From assembly GCA_961205875.1 (NCBI GenBank), contig OY540817.1, forward strand, positions 10,761,001 to 10,825,000: a DNA stretch of 64,000 bases, written 5' to 3'. The position numbers were made by a program, and so were the translations under genes. The notes under the pieces were generated by a model. That model was given only the letters and a program-made list of their open reading frames with translations. It had not been told where the DNA came from and ran no database searches. The stretch comes from Sialis fuliginosa (Eukaryota > Arthropoda > Insecta > Megaloptera > Sialidae). This document shows positions 42,971-55,593 of this stretch, piece by piece (the stretch's first letter is position 1; the number at the start of each line of letters is the position of its first letter).

Positions 42971-44745
42971 ATTAATTGAAATTATAATTTAATTAATATG
43001 TTGAACGGTTTCTCAGTCCGGGGTTTTATATTATTTTATTTTTTTCTGTAGAGAGCATTATTATTTCTCTAACACTGTTTGCATTTAATCTATTTTAATA
43101 GCTCAGACGTGATAAATCGTCCGGGAGAATTTTACTACATCGATAATTATTTTATATTATTTGTCTATGAATTATGTAGATAAATAAAATTGCTTTTAAT
43201 TCTATTCGCGTGCAGGGTTTGTTTATTTATTATTATGGGAGGGGGGGTCTATCCTGCGATCATTTACTGTACTCACAGAAAAGATTTCTGCGCGTTTGTA
43301 TCGATACAAACGTGGGACTGAATTTGTGAACGTGTAAAAAGGTATACAAGCTGCGAATGTATCGCTTTTTAGTTTCGTTAGACGCGTGTCATCTGTTTCT
43401 ATAAAAAATTTCGTGGGCTTAGGTCCTGACCGTTTGAGAATAATAAAATAAAAAGGTTAAATCGTCTTTTCTTTAATTAAATTATAAAATCATGATTTTG
43501 GTACCTATAAAAATGTATATTGTAATATCAATCCAACGAATTGTGTAGAAATTAAATAATACTTTTAAATATTTACGCATTTCGATTAACAAAGAGAGAG
43601 AATGCGGTGATAAGTGATTAAGTATTTTCAAATAGCAATAGAGTGAATGAATATATTCGATTGATATTGAGAATAATTATTGTGAACGCACTACTGAACT
43701 CGAAATAGAGTACTGTAGAATATTGTATTGAAATTATTTGTTGATATTGAATGTAATTTATTTTTACAATTTGCTGAATCACGTTTTTATTTTATTTTCT
43801 TAACCGCCCGATTAACAATAAAAATAGTTATTAATAATCTTAACGAGAATAAAATTCCTTATATAAATAGTATAGTAAGTATTTGATCCATAGAATGGAT
43901 AATTTTGAAGTTATAGCTGTGAGAAAAATATCCTTACATCATTGGAGTACCTAATCATTTTTTTTATTAATTTGGAAAGCATTTTTTTAAATCAATTTTG
44001 TTTATAAATTTTTGTAATTGATTGAACTGGGGGTACTAAATGATAGTCTTAAGTCATGGAATAATTTGTCACCTATTACACACTATTCGATATATTTTTT
44101 ATGTTCTTTCATTTTATAAAACAAACGCATCTAAACAATAACGTTTATTTTCATGTTCTAGATAGCTCAGTATCTTAGCTCAAAGTATCTTAGGAAAGAA
44201 TTTGGCTGAAATTCTGAAAAGGCAGAACTTCAAGACATGGCCTATCGAATAGTATGTACACAAAATTTTCGATATTTTATGATAGGTATATTTTTTATCC
44301 AATATAAATATCGAAAGAAGTAAATAAAATATTTGTTAAAGTTAAAATTCATTTCGAATAAACATGCAATAAGAATTGCATTTGTTTTTTTTTTTAAAGT
44401 TGATTAAATTTTGATTATGTTTCAAGAAAATACAACAATCATTGATAAGCTATACGATTTCATATCGGAAACCACACGACTTGATTCCCACCCTAGGGCG
44501 AAATACAAATCAAATAAAATTACCTGTATATAACATAGTACTTCAAATGCGCTACTTCACACATTCTTACAGACTTACAGATTATATAAATAAACATAAA
44601 GGGACGTACTTATATATTTTGAGGCCAGAGGCGTTAATGAAAAATTAGACCCCATTGATAAAAAAATTCAGTTAAAAAAATAAAAAATATTGGACGATGT
44701 GTTAGGTTTTTTTTACTTTTCAGTAACGTACAAATATCGGGACAG
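42971..44745. other. Noncoding stretch with a perfect DRE-type palindrome
   Basis: No gene. CGTTTGTATCGATACAAACG (43293-43312) is a perfect palindrome centred on TATCGATA, the insect DRE core, in a relatively CpG-rich stretch (43280-43440). No plausible first exon was recognised beside it. Confidence 0.35.
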
Positions 44746-44806
44746 GTCAACTCGGTGCATCCAATTCGGCGATAATAATAATTTCCTCTTTTTTGGCTTT
44801 ACTATA

Positions 44807-44888
44807 ATTAGATGAAACAATAATAATTATTAGTAGATATATTTTTTATTAGATGAACCAATAATAATTATTAGTAGATATATTTTTT
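44807..44888. repeat. Two tandem 41-bp units
   Basis: Two copies of ATTAGATGAA-(A/C)-CAATAATAATTATTAG..., differing at a single base visible by eye (GAAACAA against GAACCAA). Confidence 0.85.
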
Positions 44889-45102
44889 AACTAAAATTTG
44901 CCCGCGACTTCATACGCGTGTATTAGGTATAAAATAGTTTTATAGGCCCGTATTTTAACGAAAGAAATGGGGGTAGAAGTATGAATGGAAAAAATGAATG
45001 CTTATTTAAAAAAAAAATAGAAACAGCAATTCTGCTAAAAATACAAATATGTTGGTAGAGTTAGCAATTGTTATATCTAAATGTCATTTTTTTACTGATG
45101 AG

Positions 45103-45391
45103 TATAGATTGGAAAAATAGTTGTTATTTTCAATGAAGTAGTTACTAGTTGAATTTCTTTTCGGAAAATAGTTGGCAAATAGTTTTTTTTACGATTTGAT
45201 AATAATTAGTGCAAGCGAAGCAGTAAAATGTGTCGCAAATAGTGTATAAATAGTTGGAAAGGTAGTTGCAAATAGTTGATTTCAAATCGCGTTCAATCAA
45301 ACCAGTTTTCTGACAACGGTGGAGATATGTAATAAAAATTACAATAAATGCATTTTTACGCAATAGTTGAAAAACTATTTTCCAATCTCTA
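45103..45391 (-). mobile_element. 289-bp hAT-type MITE with 8-bp duplication
   Basis: The ends TATAGATTGGAAAAATAG and CTATTTTCCAATCTCTA are inverted repeats. CTGATGAG is duplicated on both sides (45095-45102, 45392-45399). Same family as 52315-52597. Confidence 0.9.
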
Positions 45392-45567
45392 CTGATGAGT
45401 TGTAAACATATAATATTAAGCAGCTGTAATAGATTATTGTTCGATTAAAATTAAAAACAACGGATTATCAGTACACATTTTTATACATAGGGGTGAATCC
45501 ATAATTTTTATCGCCGAGTTGACCATAGCCGAGTTGACCGCGGCCGAGTTGGATGCACCGAGTTGAC

Positions 45568-48072
45568 ACGTACACTACAAATATTATGTAACCATCTTTT
45601 CATGACTAAAGGTCCATCCCTTTATCTCAGGAGTTCTACATTCTACATTCTAATTCTAAAATTGTGGTTTCTTAACCACTTAACTGCAATAAAACAATAT
45701 CAATCAATACGTCTTTCAACCTAGTAATGCCAGACTAGTATTATAAAACTTCTGATGAGGACTTCATGTGAAGTCAAAATAGGTATCACATAACTTTTTT
45801 TAAATTGTGGTTAAATCGCATAAATATGCAGTATTAAGCGATTACAATTAATATTTGTCGTATTTTCTTTGATTCACATGTACCTACTACTGCACTTACT
45901 AATTAATCAAAATTATACATCATCGTTAATAAGTACACAATAATTTCCTGAAATATATAATGATTAATGATTATATGTAACGTGGGAAAGGACCTTCGTA
46001 TACATAATACATATATGTACATATATTGTATATCCTGTCCTTTGAAGTTATGTATATCTGTGCACTTTCGAAACCGTTGCACTGGAAGGACAAACAATAG
46101 TGTTAGTATTAGCTACTTCAAACAAATTACCACACTTCTATGTGTGTGCATGGGGAGGAGGAAAAGAGGAGGGGGGGTACATTAAACGCCGATTATTTCA
46201 TTATTTATATCATGGTTAAAAATGCATTGTCTCACTTTGCTAAGTGCAGACTCTTATGTAGTTAATTTAGTTTTCATTATTCTTTTTTGCAATTGTAGCT
46301 TTATACATCTTTTTTTGTTTGCTTGTAGATTTAATGGCTTTATTTATTTATTTATTTCGTTGAAATTTTATTTCTACTTTTCATAACCTAAACGATGAGC
46401 AAAATGAAAAGCAGATATTTCAATCTTTAAAATATATTCTTCTTGATTTATGTACGATGGCCATTTTTTTCTTCAAAAGTATTTTGTTTCCAAAATTGTC
46501 TTGATCAGTGCTTTAAAAAAACGTATTTTAGTCAAAAATCAAATTCAGTAAATGGAAAATTACGTCAACAATTTAGTTAGGAACTCTTGGTCAGGCCCGG
46601 AAACATGGTGGTCTAGCCACGGTGACGCTATATTAAAAAAACAAACAACAAAATAAACGAGGCCCAACATTACTATCGCCGGACCTAATCCTGATACCTA
46701 TAGGTATATGCATTTAAAAAAAAAAAAAGCTCAGCATTTTACAAAAGGTCTAGACTCTAGACTCTAGACCAAATCGTTATGAATTTGGTATAGATTTTAG
46801 AGAAGTCGTAATAAATTTAAAATAATGTAAGCCGCTATGCATTCTATGAGATATACAAATCAACATTATAGCTTATCTCTAATTAAGGTGCATGATGAAA
46901 TAATTGATAAATAATTAACATTATATATTTTGTAAGGATTTTTCTAGTTGCTATCTTGTTTAAATTCTTATTTTATATTTTTGTTATCAACATAGTAGGA
47001 ACGTAGGGCATTAAAATACCTTATTGTTAGTACGATTCTGGTGTTGTTGAATGTTTACTCATACTAATAAAATTCAATATTGGCATTAATTATGTACATA
47101 TTTTTAATATTATTACCAGCCCCTAAAATTTAAGGTATTCTTTGTACTGATGTTTTCAGCCCTGTTTTACTAATACTTTATACGTCAAGGCATATCCGAT
47201 TGTGTATTTATATACATATCCACATCTAAAAAATAAATAATAAATCGGGTCAATCGATGGATGTTACGTCATATAGATTCGTTCAAGCTAATATAAAATC
47301 TTTATGGATAAGCGAGTATTTATAAGAAACATACTATACCTATCACCAGTGCAGTGGAATATGAAAATGGTGTTAAACTAATTTTTTTCGTATAAATGAA
47401 AAAAAAAACATAAAAAATCAAATTAGATATACTTATAATAAAAGGGGGGAAAGGAGGATGTGAAAAATCTTAAGAATCCTTACGTGAAGGATTAGGAGAG
47501 TTATTTACGTAAGGTTTTTTCCCAATTATTTTTAAACAGTTTCTGCTGTAATATCTTTATCGTATATATTGAGTCAATTTTACTACAATGTTTATTTTTC
47601 AAACTACCTATTTTTCTTAAATATTTTCTTCAAATTCTTGTAAAAATGGTTCATTTTTATGAAAAAAAGTATAAGCACTGTTAGGCCAATTCCCAGAGCT
47701 ACAATATTATATATGTATAATATACATATAATATAATATATGTATTAGGTAAAGCACACATATGTATATTTTTTTACGTTTTGCGTTTTAACTGCAACCC
47801 TATCGCGAAATCCATCAAAACTTAGATTTCATCTGTTAAATTATGACCTATAGAATGCTCACATATACTTATGATGCACGGAGACCCAACTTGACGACGA
47901 CATATCTCCGGTTTTATTAGTGGTAGAGAGTTCAAACTGAGCTCATTTTATTCGTAATGTATATACACAGTATAAATTAAGTTTTATAAATATTTTTCAT
48001 CAGAGTCGTTAAAAAATGTATATTAACTATTCTACTTATTTGTTAATTTATCAATTTTAATTTGTTAATTAG
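45568..48072. other. Noncoding stretch
   Basis: No gene. Small items: a triple TCTAGAC at about 46748-46769, a TA-rich microsatellite-like run at 47704-47750, and purine-rich GGAGGAGGAAAAGAGGAGG at about 46153. The 72-codon frame at 45967-46185 is not supported. Confidence 0.45.
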
Positions 48073-48275
48073 AGAGGAAGGGGGTATCGACGGTCTTAGG
48101 GCATTTGATAGTTTTTTTAATGATAGAAGTTGTATTTAAAAAAAAAGTTGGAGTTTGTAGGATTGCGCCAAGCTGAAATATTGTGATTTTTGAACATTTT
48201 TTTATGGGGAGAGACGACGGAAAAGTAAATCTCGCCCAGGGCGTCAGACTTGCTAAGGCCGGCTCTGCCGATATC
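48073..48275 (-). repeat. Repeat family D, inverse copy
   Basis: The reverse complement matches 9871-10130, including AATCTCGCCCAGGGCG and AGGCCGGC near the terminus and 'GTAGGATTGCGCCAAGCTGA'. The local 69-codon frame is a by-product. Confidence 0.65.
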
Positions 48276-49782
48276 CATACTTATCTAGTTGATATACTTT
48301 TTGTAGCTAATTTAATTTCTGAAATTATGACCTTTTGTCCAACTTTAAACGAGACCGTTATGCGATGTGCAAAAAGTGATAAAATGCAATAAAAATAAAT
48401 AAAATAAACGCCACAAAAATCATTAATATATTATAAACTCTAAAATTTACTTATTTGTCTTTTGAAACTGGGATTTCTTAAATAACAACATTTTTGTGAA
48501 AAAAATCACTGTCTTATAATATATTAATTTTCTTAAAAACTATTTCTTATTTGGATAATTTAATTTGTACAAAAGTTGGGAAATAGTTTCAGTGGATCAA
48601 TCAATTAATATATATTTAGGTTTATGTACCCTACGGTCTACCCACATTTTAATAGCCTATAGGGAATTTTCCTTGTATCGCTTTAGGACTGGCTATCTGT
48701 TCCCAACAAATGTTTACATTTGTTTCTCGTTGTAATAAGAGTTTATATGTATATGTATGTAAATACAGTAAAACTACGTCATTTCTTACATAGTTAGTCC
48801 AAATATTTAAATATTATTTTAGATACATTCATTTGTCAAATACATTTTAAAATCACCTCGGTTTAAAAAAGTTTTTTTTTCGTCTTAAGATAATATTATA
48901 GATTCTCCTAAAAAAAAAGTTATAATAAAACACCCACAAATAAAAAATAAAAAATCTCATGTCATTCGCCTTTCAAATGGAGTTAATTTTGCTTGAAAAG
49001 TTTTTCTGTAAACAGCTTAATTTTCGAAATAAAAATTCGTAAAGTTTTATTTTGAACACCCGTATATTTTGATTGTATAATTAAACGGTCCTTTGTGTAT
49101 AAGAGCGTGGGTAACTATTATTTTTGTTTCCTGCCACTGCTTTTAATACAGGTATGTGGATGTATGTATGTATAGGCATATATGAATTCATATAAAACTA
49201 AGCATTATGATGTATCCAACAAAAGGATTATAGCATCAGTGAATCTTTGTTTTTATTAGAAATCGATTACTTGTTTATGATATTCTGACTCTGGTATTTA
49301 TTCTACAATATTTCCTATATTACTTTTCAATAAAATTGTTATGAGATCATATATAGCTTAAACTTTTTTGTTTGTATTTAGATTGATCGAAAAGTAATTG
49401 CGAATTTATAAATTTATGAACGGATCGTTGAAAATATTTATCGTTCAGCTTTATTTTCTGTTTTTAACACGTTAAGCGCCTTAACGTTGGATTTCATAAT
49501 AATAATAAAGGATTAGTTAATTGTTCGCACAAACACTGATTAACTTGTAGGGTCGTACTTATACAACTGGAGGCTAAAGGCCCAAATGAAAATTGAAACT
49601 CCAGTGAAATAATTGTTCTAATAAAAAATTATTACAGTCTGTTGTACAAGAAAGGAGTCGCGATTTTTAATAGTGAAATGTAAGATATTGCTATCTCTAT
49701 TTTTCGGTGTAATTGCACCATCGGTAGACTACGATTACATTTCAATATCACTCGAAATGAAATTGAGCGGACATTTGTCAAA
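48276..49782. other. Noncoding stretch before the Tc1-like relic
   Basis: No gene recognised. It may include the 5' flank and terminal repeat of the Tc1-like element (for example around 49370-49480), but I could not pair ends. Confidence 0.4.
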
Positions 49783-50440
49783 ATGAGTTCCGTGTATGCG
49801 AAGCGCTTTGCGGTTGTTTTCTTGTGCTCCCATTAAAAAAAAACTAAATTATTATATGCTGCTGCAACAAAAGCGAATAAAAAGTCCGAAAAGTTTTTTG
49901 AGAAGTGGGTGAAATGGAACAAACAATATAAAAAGTCGATGATCTTCCTGAAGGCGGAAAAACGAGAGCGACGTCTAGCAAGTACGACAAAGTGATTGTG
50001 ATGTTTTTTAGGAGAAACCTCATTCTGCGCCTGCGCGAAGTTAGGGTCAAATTTGCCAAAAAGGGAATTCATATTGGTCTAAATATGATCAGGCGACTTT
50101 TACACGAGGTAAATATATTATATTGTTCTACAAGCTTTAAACTTCTGCTCAGTGCAACGCACATACAAAAACGCCTGAGCTGGGCAAGCGAGAACAAAGA
50201 TCTTGATTAGTCGATAGTAGTTTTTTCGGATGAAGTAACTTTATAGGTATGGGTTCGGATGAAGCGTGCCTGATTTCATTCATCATTTCACCGTTAAACA
50301 TCGCGTAAAAATTAAAATCTGGGGGTGCTGAAAATTTTGTTAAAAGTATGCCTCGGAGGTGCTAGGCCATTCTCGACGCTGGCGGGGATTATACAGTGTA
50401 TTAACCGATTACGCCTTAGTATTTTGAATGTACTTCCACG
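49783..50440 (+). pseudogene. Tc1-like transposase pseudogene
   Basis: In three frames on the plus strand: start 'MSSVYAKRFAVVFLC', then 'KSEKFFEKWVKW', 'VDDLPEGGKTRATSSKYDK', 'REVRVKFAKKGIHIGLNMI' followed by RRLLHE, 'HIQKRLSWASENKDLD', 'SIVVFSDEVTL' and 'KHRVKIKIWG'. These follow the normal order of a Tc1-family transposase: helix-turn-helix, linker, the SDE block with a catalytic Asp, then the V-x-IWG block. Frameshifts and stops (for example just after KDLD) disable it, and the C-terminal catalytic acid was not found. Confidence 0.82.
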
Positions 50441-50624
50441 TAAAAAAGTTTGACATAAATACATTAAATATATTATTATTAATACAGACTGTATATCTCG
50501 ATTAATATTGTAATACTTTTTTTAAAACGAATGGTAGTTGTAATGTTGATATAATCAAACCAACTTTTAGTTGTTATTTTCTAAAAAAAATGTATAACAA
50601 TAAAAATTGCTTTGAAATATACGC

Positions 50625-50651
50625 GGTGGAAGCCGTGGGGAAATTCTAGTT
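50625..50651 (+). mobile_element. Helitron 3' tip fragment
   Basis: GCGGTGGAAGCCGTGGGG then TTCTAG|T resembles the GC-rich hairpin and CTAG end of the Helitron family above; very short. Confidence 0.4.
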
Positions 50652-51711
50652 AGTAAATAAAACTGAAGACCGAAAATGTTCGGTATGGAATTGTACAAAT
50701 TCTAGTGTAGCAATTGATATTTGTACTTAATTAAATATTTTTTACCTATATACAGGTATCGATTTGTTTTCAATTTCTATAGAATCGAAATTAATTAATC
50801 AGAGAGTTCTGGAATCGATTTAATAAATAATAAAATAGCCTTGCGTTAAAATTTCACCTGATTTATTAATAAAGCGTTCTTACATTAATTCACCATCAGA
50901 TCGTATTGAGAACTTTATTAGATATAACCGTTAATAATAATTTAACTTTTCATTGCCGAATTTTTATGATAATGTCTTCTAATAAAAAAATAACATTCGA
51001 TAATGATTTGAGTCGTTAATTTAGAGATATGTATGGGAACAATGAAATTGACTAAATATGTTATTTAACCCTCTATCTCATGATGATAGAATAACGATGG
51101 CGTCAAGTCTGTCAGGTCCGTATATATTTATATATAATTTTTTTAGATATATTTTTAACACTTGTAGTGGCGACAAGTCTGCAAGACCCAAATATATTCA
51201 GCTGTGTCATTTTTGGGAAGTATTCAAAATTTATAAGGGCTAGTAAAAATATACATCAAATTATCATTTAATAATAAAAATGGCTGTAAGTGACAATTTT
51301 TTGTCGCGTAGAATTGCGACTATAGTCCCAGTCGGAGTTATAATATTAATTACATCATCAATTTGCATAGCTTATCTGGAAACATGATGCTAGATATAAT
51401 ATAGTTAACAACTTTGATAAGCATAGAGATAATTTCTGACTTTAAAAAAATACACATACTATCCAGATTTGCAACGAATCATTTTGTTAAGGGTTTGCAC
51501 TACCAAATAATTATATATTAATTGATTGCTTTATTTATGTATGTATTTAGGTTTATCAAAAATCAACATTTTTTTAAGGTACTTATACTCCTTGGATTTT
51601 TTTGTGATTTTTGACGAATTTTCAAATACATAATGCTATTACATAGATATGAATACGTTGATTTAAAAAATTTCAAGAAAATTAAAATCCGATCACTGAT
51701 TTTAAAGTGCA
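50652..51711. other. Noncoding stretch
   Basis: No gene. Two imperfect direct repeats of about 30 bp (GCGTCAAGTCTGTCAGGTCC at about 51100 and GCGACAAGTCTGCAAGACCC at about 51169) flank an AT-rich core, possibly worn terminal repeats. Confidence 0.4.
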
Positions 51712-51857
51712 GATAAATTACCTGGTATTGGTTAACCATTTAATTTTTATACAATTTTACTAAAAAAATATTAGTTCGAAATTTTTCTTAAGACGCACCT
51801 GATTATTTTTTCGTATATTTTTAATTTTTGACATTTAAAACGTCAGATTGACATTTA

Positions 51858-52091
51858 TGCCCGATATTATCAACTAATTTAAAGCTCATTTAGCGCTAAA
51901 TGCTCCTTTAACCTAAATTTTGTATATTACAAACGTGATTTCAATCAATATTTTGGATTTCAATGAAAAATGTACAAAACATAGCACATATGATTAAAAA
52001 TCCATTTAATTAAATGTATTATGCTTGGTTATGTTAATAATATGACAGTTAGTTAAAGGAGCATTTAGTTTAATTTGATAATACCGGGTGT
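51858..52091. mobile_element. TGTCCGG-family MITE in family A
   Basis: TGCCCGATATTATCAAC... to ...GATAATACCGGGTGT, flanked by TA (51856-51857, 52092-52093). The paralogous family A copy has an uninterrupted ACATTTAATATG at about 58401-58412, so TA is the duplicated target. Confidence 0.85.
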
Positions 52092-52314
52092 TAATATATC
52101 AAAATAAATAGCAATTTAAAAAATCAAATGACGATTTTTCTAAATCAAATTGAAATAAATCTTTGTAAGGGAATATTACGTTGTAGACCTATATTATAGA
52201 AAATTGAATGCTCCCCCTTACACACGATTTTGATGATTTTGAAATGGGACCGTCCTCAAGTAAGACCTAACCAACCAACCAAGTTTCATTAACATCGATT
52301 CAGTGGTTCATGAT

Positions 52315-52597
52315 TAGAGATTGGAAAAATAGTTTTTCAACTATTGCGTAAAAATGCATTTATTGTAATTTTTATTACATATCTCCACCGTTTTCAGAAA
52401 ACTGGTTTGATTGAACACAATTTGAAATCAACTATTTGCAACTACTATTCCAACTATTTTTAAACTATTTGCGACACTTTTTACTGCTTCGTTTGCACTA
52501 ATTATTATTAAATCGTAAAAAAAACTATTTAACTATTTTCCGAAAAAAATTCAACTAGTAACTATTTCATTTAAAATAACTATTTTTCCAATCTTTA
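52315..52597 (+). mobile_element. 283-bp hAT-type MITE in family A
   Basis: The ends TAGAGATTGGAAAAATAG and CTATTTTTCCAATCTTTA are inverted. TTCATGA(T/G) flanks both sides (52307-52314, 52598-52605). The family A consensus has a single GGTTCATGAGTTATG, so the insertion point is certain to a base or two. Confidence 0.92.
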
Positions 52598-52770
52598 TTC
52601 ATGAGTTATGTGTGTTACAAAGATTCACTCGACAAACACACAGACAGACACGGAACGAAAAGTGTTTGTCTCGACTTGAAACGGAAAGATCAAATTGAAA
52701 TTTTGAAATCAGAAAATATTTTTTTTTCTCATTTTAAAACGACCACAAAGCTTCTTGTAACTTCGATATT

Positions 52771-54293
52771 CGACCCCTTAAGATCAATGTACCTTTATTC
52801 TCACAGAATCGAGAACGTAATGCTCTATCGTTTGAAGCTCTCGTTAGATGTCACTAACGAATGTTCGAGTGGAGCAGACAGATTAAGCGTATTATATGTC
52901 CATAAAAACAGTTCATTAGATCCATCTAGTGTTCAAAATAATCACTGTTCATTAGAATTATACTTCCATTGTGTCAAATACCTTACTTACGCGATTCTTT
53001 GATTCTTATAAATATTTGTGGCATGTTTCGTATTTTTTTTGTGCGTGTTATACAAAATTATCTCTACTTATTCAATAAACAATTTGTTAGCTATTGTGTG
53101 TGCGAGCACGTGTATTTGTATGTAGATACATGTATATACAATATACAGTGTGTTCCCGAATTGACGCATGATCTTTTCATAATTATGATTTTTCAATTTT
53201 TTTTCTTCCTGTTTCATATAACAAAATTTTATTTAAAAAAGTTGTTCAGAAGAAGAAATTATATCTATAGAACATTTGATGATTTTGTAGAAATTGATTT
53301 TTTAGTGGATTAAAAAAAATTAAAGATTTTACTAAAACGTCGAATTTTTACTAATTATATTAATCATTCTTACATGTAATATTTTTTTGACGTAGAATTA
53401 TGTCTTTTTCAGCGCACGGTGGGTTCAAATGAAGGTACAATAAATGAGCACAACAAATGTAGCACACATCGATAAAAGAAGAGTACTAAATTAAAGCCTA
53501 TTTAATGCTAATTTAGTACACAAAAAAATAATTTATAACTCTTTTCTTAAAAAAATTACGAGCGAGTGTGCCAGCTTAAGATTTAAGCCAGCTCACTCAA
53601 GTAAAATATGGACAAATCTTAACAAATCAGGTGTCAAACATTTAGTGCTAATTTATAACTCGCATTAGACAATTTAGAAGCAATTATTTATCAATGTATT
53701 CGAAAATAAGCATGAGTGGGCGCTGACTTACGATTTAAATCAACAAATATGCGTCGAATTGATCGCCTTTCCAATGACACAATTTTGCGCAAAATTCGTT
53801 TAAGAGAATTTTAACTAATTTTAATGTAATAGATTTGATTTGAAAGGACATAGTTGTAGTTTATGAACATTTATTCTTATTACTCTTTTACCGTCCACCC
53901 TACTAAATCTAATAAAACGATTTATCCATAAACTAATAAAGTTCTTAATTTGCTTGGTATACTACCCGTATTATAAATTGCTCTTGAATTTCTCATAATT
54001 TATTTGTTTTATATAATTATTGATGTTACGAAAATAAATCACCCAGTCCTTACTTTTCTGTCATTATGTATATATTTGCATATGTGTACATATATTATGC
54101 TAAAGAGGACTACCGGAAGAGTTGCTTTGTACTTCCCCTTTCCACCATTTCTTCAGTATTGATGAAATTAAATATAAGCCCTTTTTTAGGATATAATGGT
54201 GATATGCATTTTCAAACGATATAACACAAAATTTACCGAGAAGAGTTTAAACATAAAATTGCCCTGTCAAACCCGTGTCAATATTCAAATTTA
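52771..54293. other. Noncoding stretch
   Basis: No gene supported. The 114-codon frame at 52969-53313 shows no motif. Around 53565-53600 is a small inverted pair around 'GCCAGCTTAAGATTTAAGCC'. Confidence 0.45.
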
Positions 54294-54540
54294 GGGGGGG
54301 GGGGGTAACTTTCGTACTAATCAATTTAATTAAAAATAACTATACCATTATCAAAGTATTGCATATAAAATTAACTAAAAATATGCATTGAGGTAGGAGA
54401 AGTATATTTTTCCAAATGTATGGGGGAAGTAACTTTTGTATTAATTAATTAAATTAAAAATAATTATACTACTATCAAACGAATGTATATAAAATTAATG
54501 AGGAAGTAAGAAGGGGTGCTTTTCAAAGCTGAATTTAAGA
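54294..54540. repeat. Imperfect direct duplication of about 127 bp
   Basis: Both halves begin with a G run and GTAACTTTCGTA/GTAACTTTTGTA, then ATT-rich sequence with 'AAAAATAACTATACCATTAT' or its variant; the first starts with a 12-base G run (54294-54305). Confidence 0.65.
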
Positions 54541-55254
54541 TCAATAAATAATAATTAAAATAATAAAAAAATACCGTATCTCGGTGATTTTATTAACCAC
54601 TTTGCAATAATAATTTAATACAATATCGAGAGATAAATACCTGATGGAAAATGTCATCAATCCTGTATATATGGATGTTGAAAGAGCATAAAATATAATA
54701 TCAGAATCACATAAAAGAGGAGGTATTCAATCTTAAATGCGATCATTTTAGACGTCACATTATGGTTAAATGCTTACCTCTTGCCTCTTTATATCCATTA
54801 TGCTTTTCACAAACGGGATTTACCAAACGTAAAGGTAAATAATATTTTTTACATTTTAAATATCGTATGATAAGGTAAATGCATGATAGATAATAAATAT
54901 GTTTTATTTAAATGAAAAAAGGTTTTTTAGTCTTGCTTTGCTATAACCTACAAATTCATGTTTGTTGTTATTTTCAATTAACGAAGGAAAGTCTTGGGAA
55001 AAATAATTTAGATCTTTAAATATCAATGTTACATTTCATGTATAATTTATAATATATAGTAAGAAAGTGAAATTACGCTGTTAGTGAGAGTTAATTTACA
55101 GTCTCACCCTCATCTACTAAATCTCTTGTAATAGACGAATTTTGATAAAATTAGATGAAATTTAATAGAATTAGGTTTTGATATTTGAAAATTTTGTTTT
55201 GTTTTCAAAATTGGCTGAAAATAATATATTTTCTTCATGTTGCCTGTTTAAGTA
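54541..55254. other. Noncoding stretch
   Basis: AT-rich; no recognisable gene or element. Confidence 0.5.
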
Positions 55255-55593
55255 AATGTTGAATTTGTCTGAATGTTTGTTTATTCCGACACGAAAACTG
55301 TTTCACCGATTTTGATGGAACTTCCACTATCCGAAACCCTAAAACCATAAAATTAGTTTAGCCTGTTCGTTTATTACTTTGAGGTAGGAGGGAGCGATTC
55401 GCGTGCGCTCGGCCGGCATTCGGGCTTTTTTGATCGTCAATTGTTTATTTTGTTTTCAATAATTAGTTTTTAAATCTAAATAAAACAAAAATTATTTGTA
55501 CTTTTTGTTCTGATTCGTTTTTGTTAGGTTATATTCAAAAATCCTAAACATTAATTCCGATGTTCACGCGTGCGAAACCACGGGTACAGCTAG
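55255..55593 (+). mobile_element. Helitron 3' portion
   Basis: Ends CGGGTACAGCTAG|T and shares 'TCAATTGTTTATTTTG' and 'TTTGTTCTGATTCGTTTTTG' with the complete element at 38656-39418. The 5' boundary is uncertain. Confidence 0.75.

Larger units (their letters stand above)
44746..45567. mobile_element. Foldback with CCGAGTTGAC termini, containing a nested MITE
   Basis: The left end GTCAACTCGGTGCATCCAA (44746) is mirrored at 45543-45567. The right side carries 3.7 copies of a 15-bp unit GCCGAGTTGACC-- (45513-45567). A tandem pair of 41-bp units lies at 44807-44888. A hAT-type MITE (45103-45391) is inserted in the interior. Confidence 0.75.
51712..52770 (-). repeat. Repeat family A, long copy interrupted by two MITEs
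   Basis: Inverse orientation to 12586-13160. It opens with the CAGATAAATTACCTGG end and closes after 'AAGCTTCTTGTAACTTCGAT'. The TGTCCGG-type MITE at 51858-52091 and the hAT-type MITE at 52315-52597 are inserted in it, each with a recognisable target duplication. The 133-codon frame that starts at 52601 is derived from the repeat. Confidence 0.85.

Noticed and set aside
52601-53313. 133- and 114-codon frames
   Set aside because: The first is made from family A repeat sequence next to a MITE; the second has low-complexity AT-rich codons and no motif.
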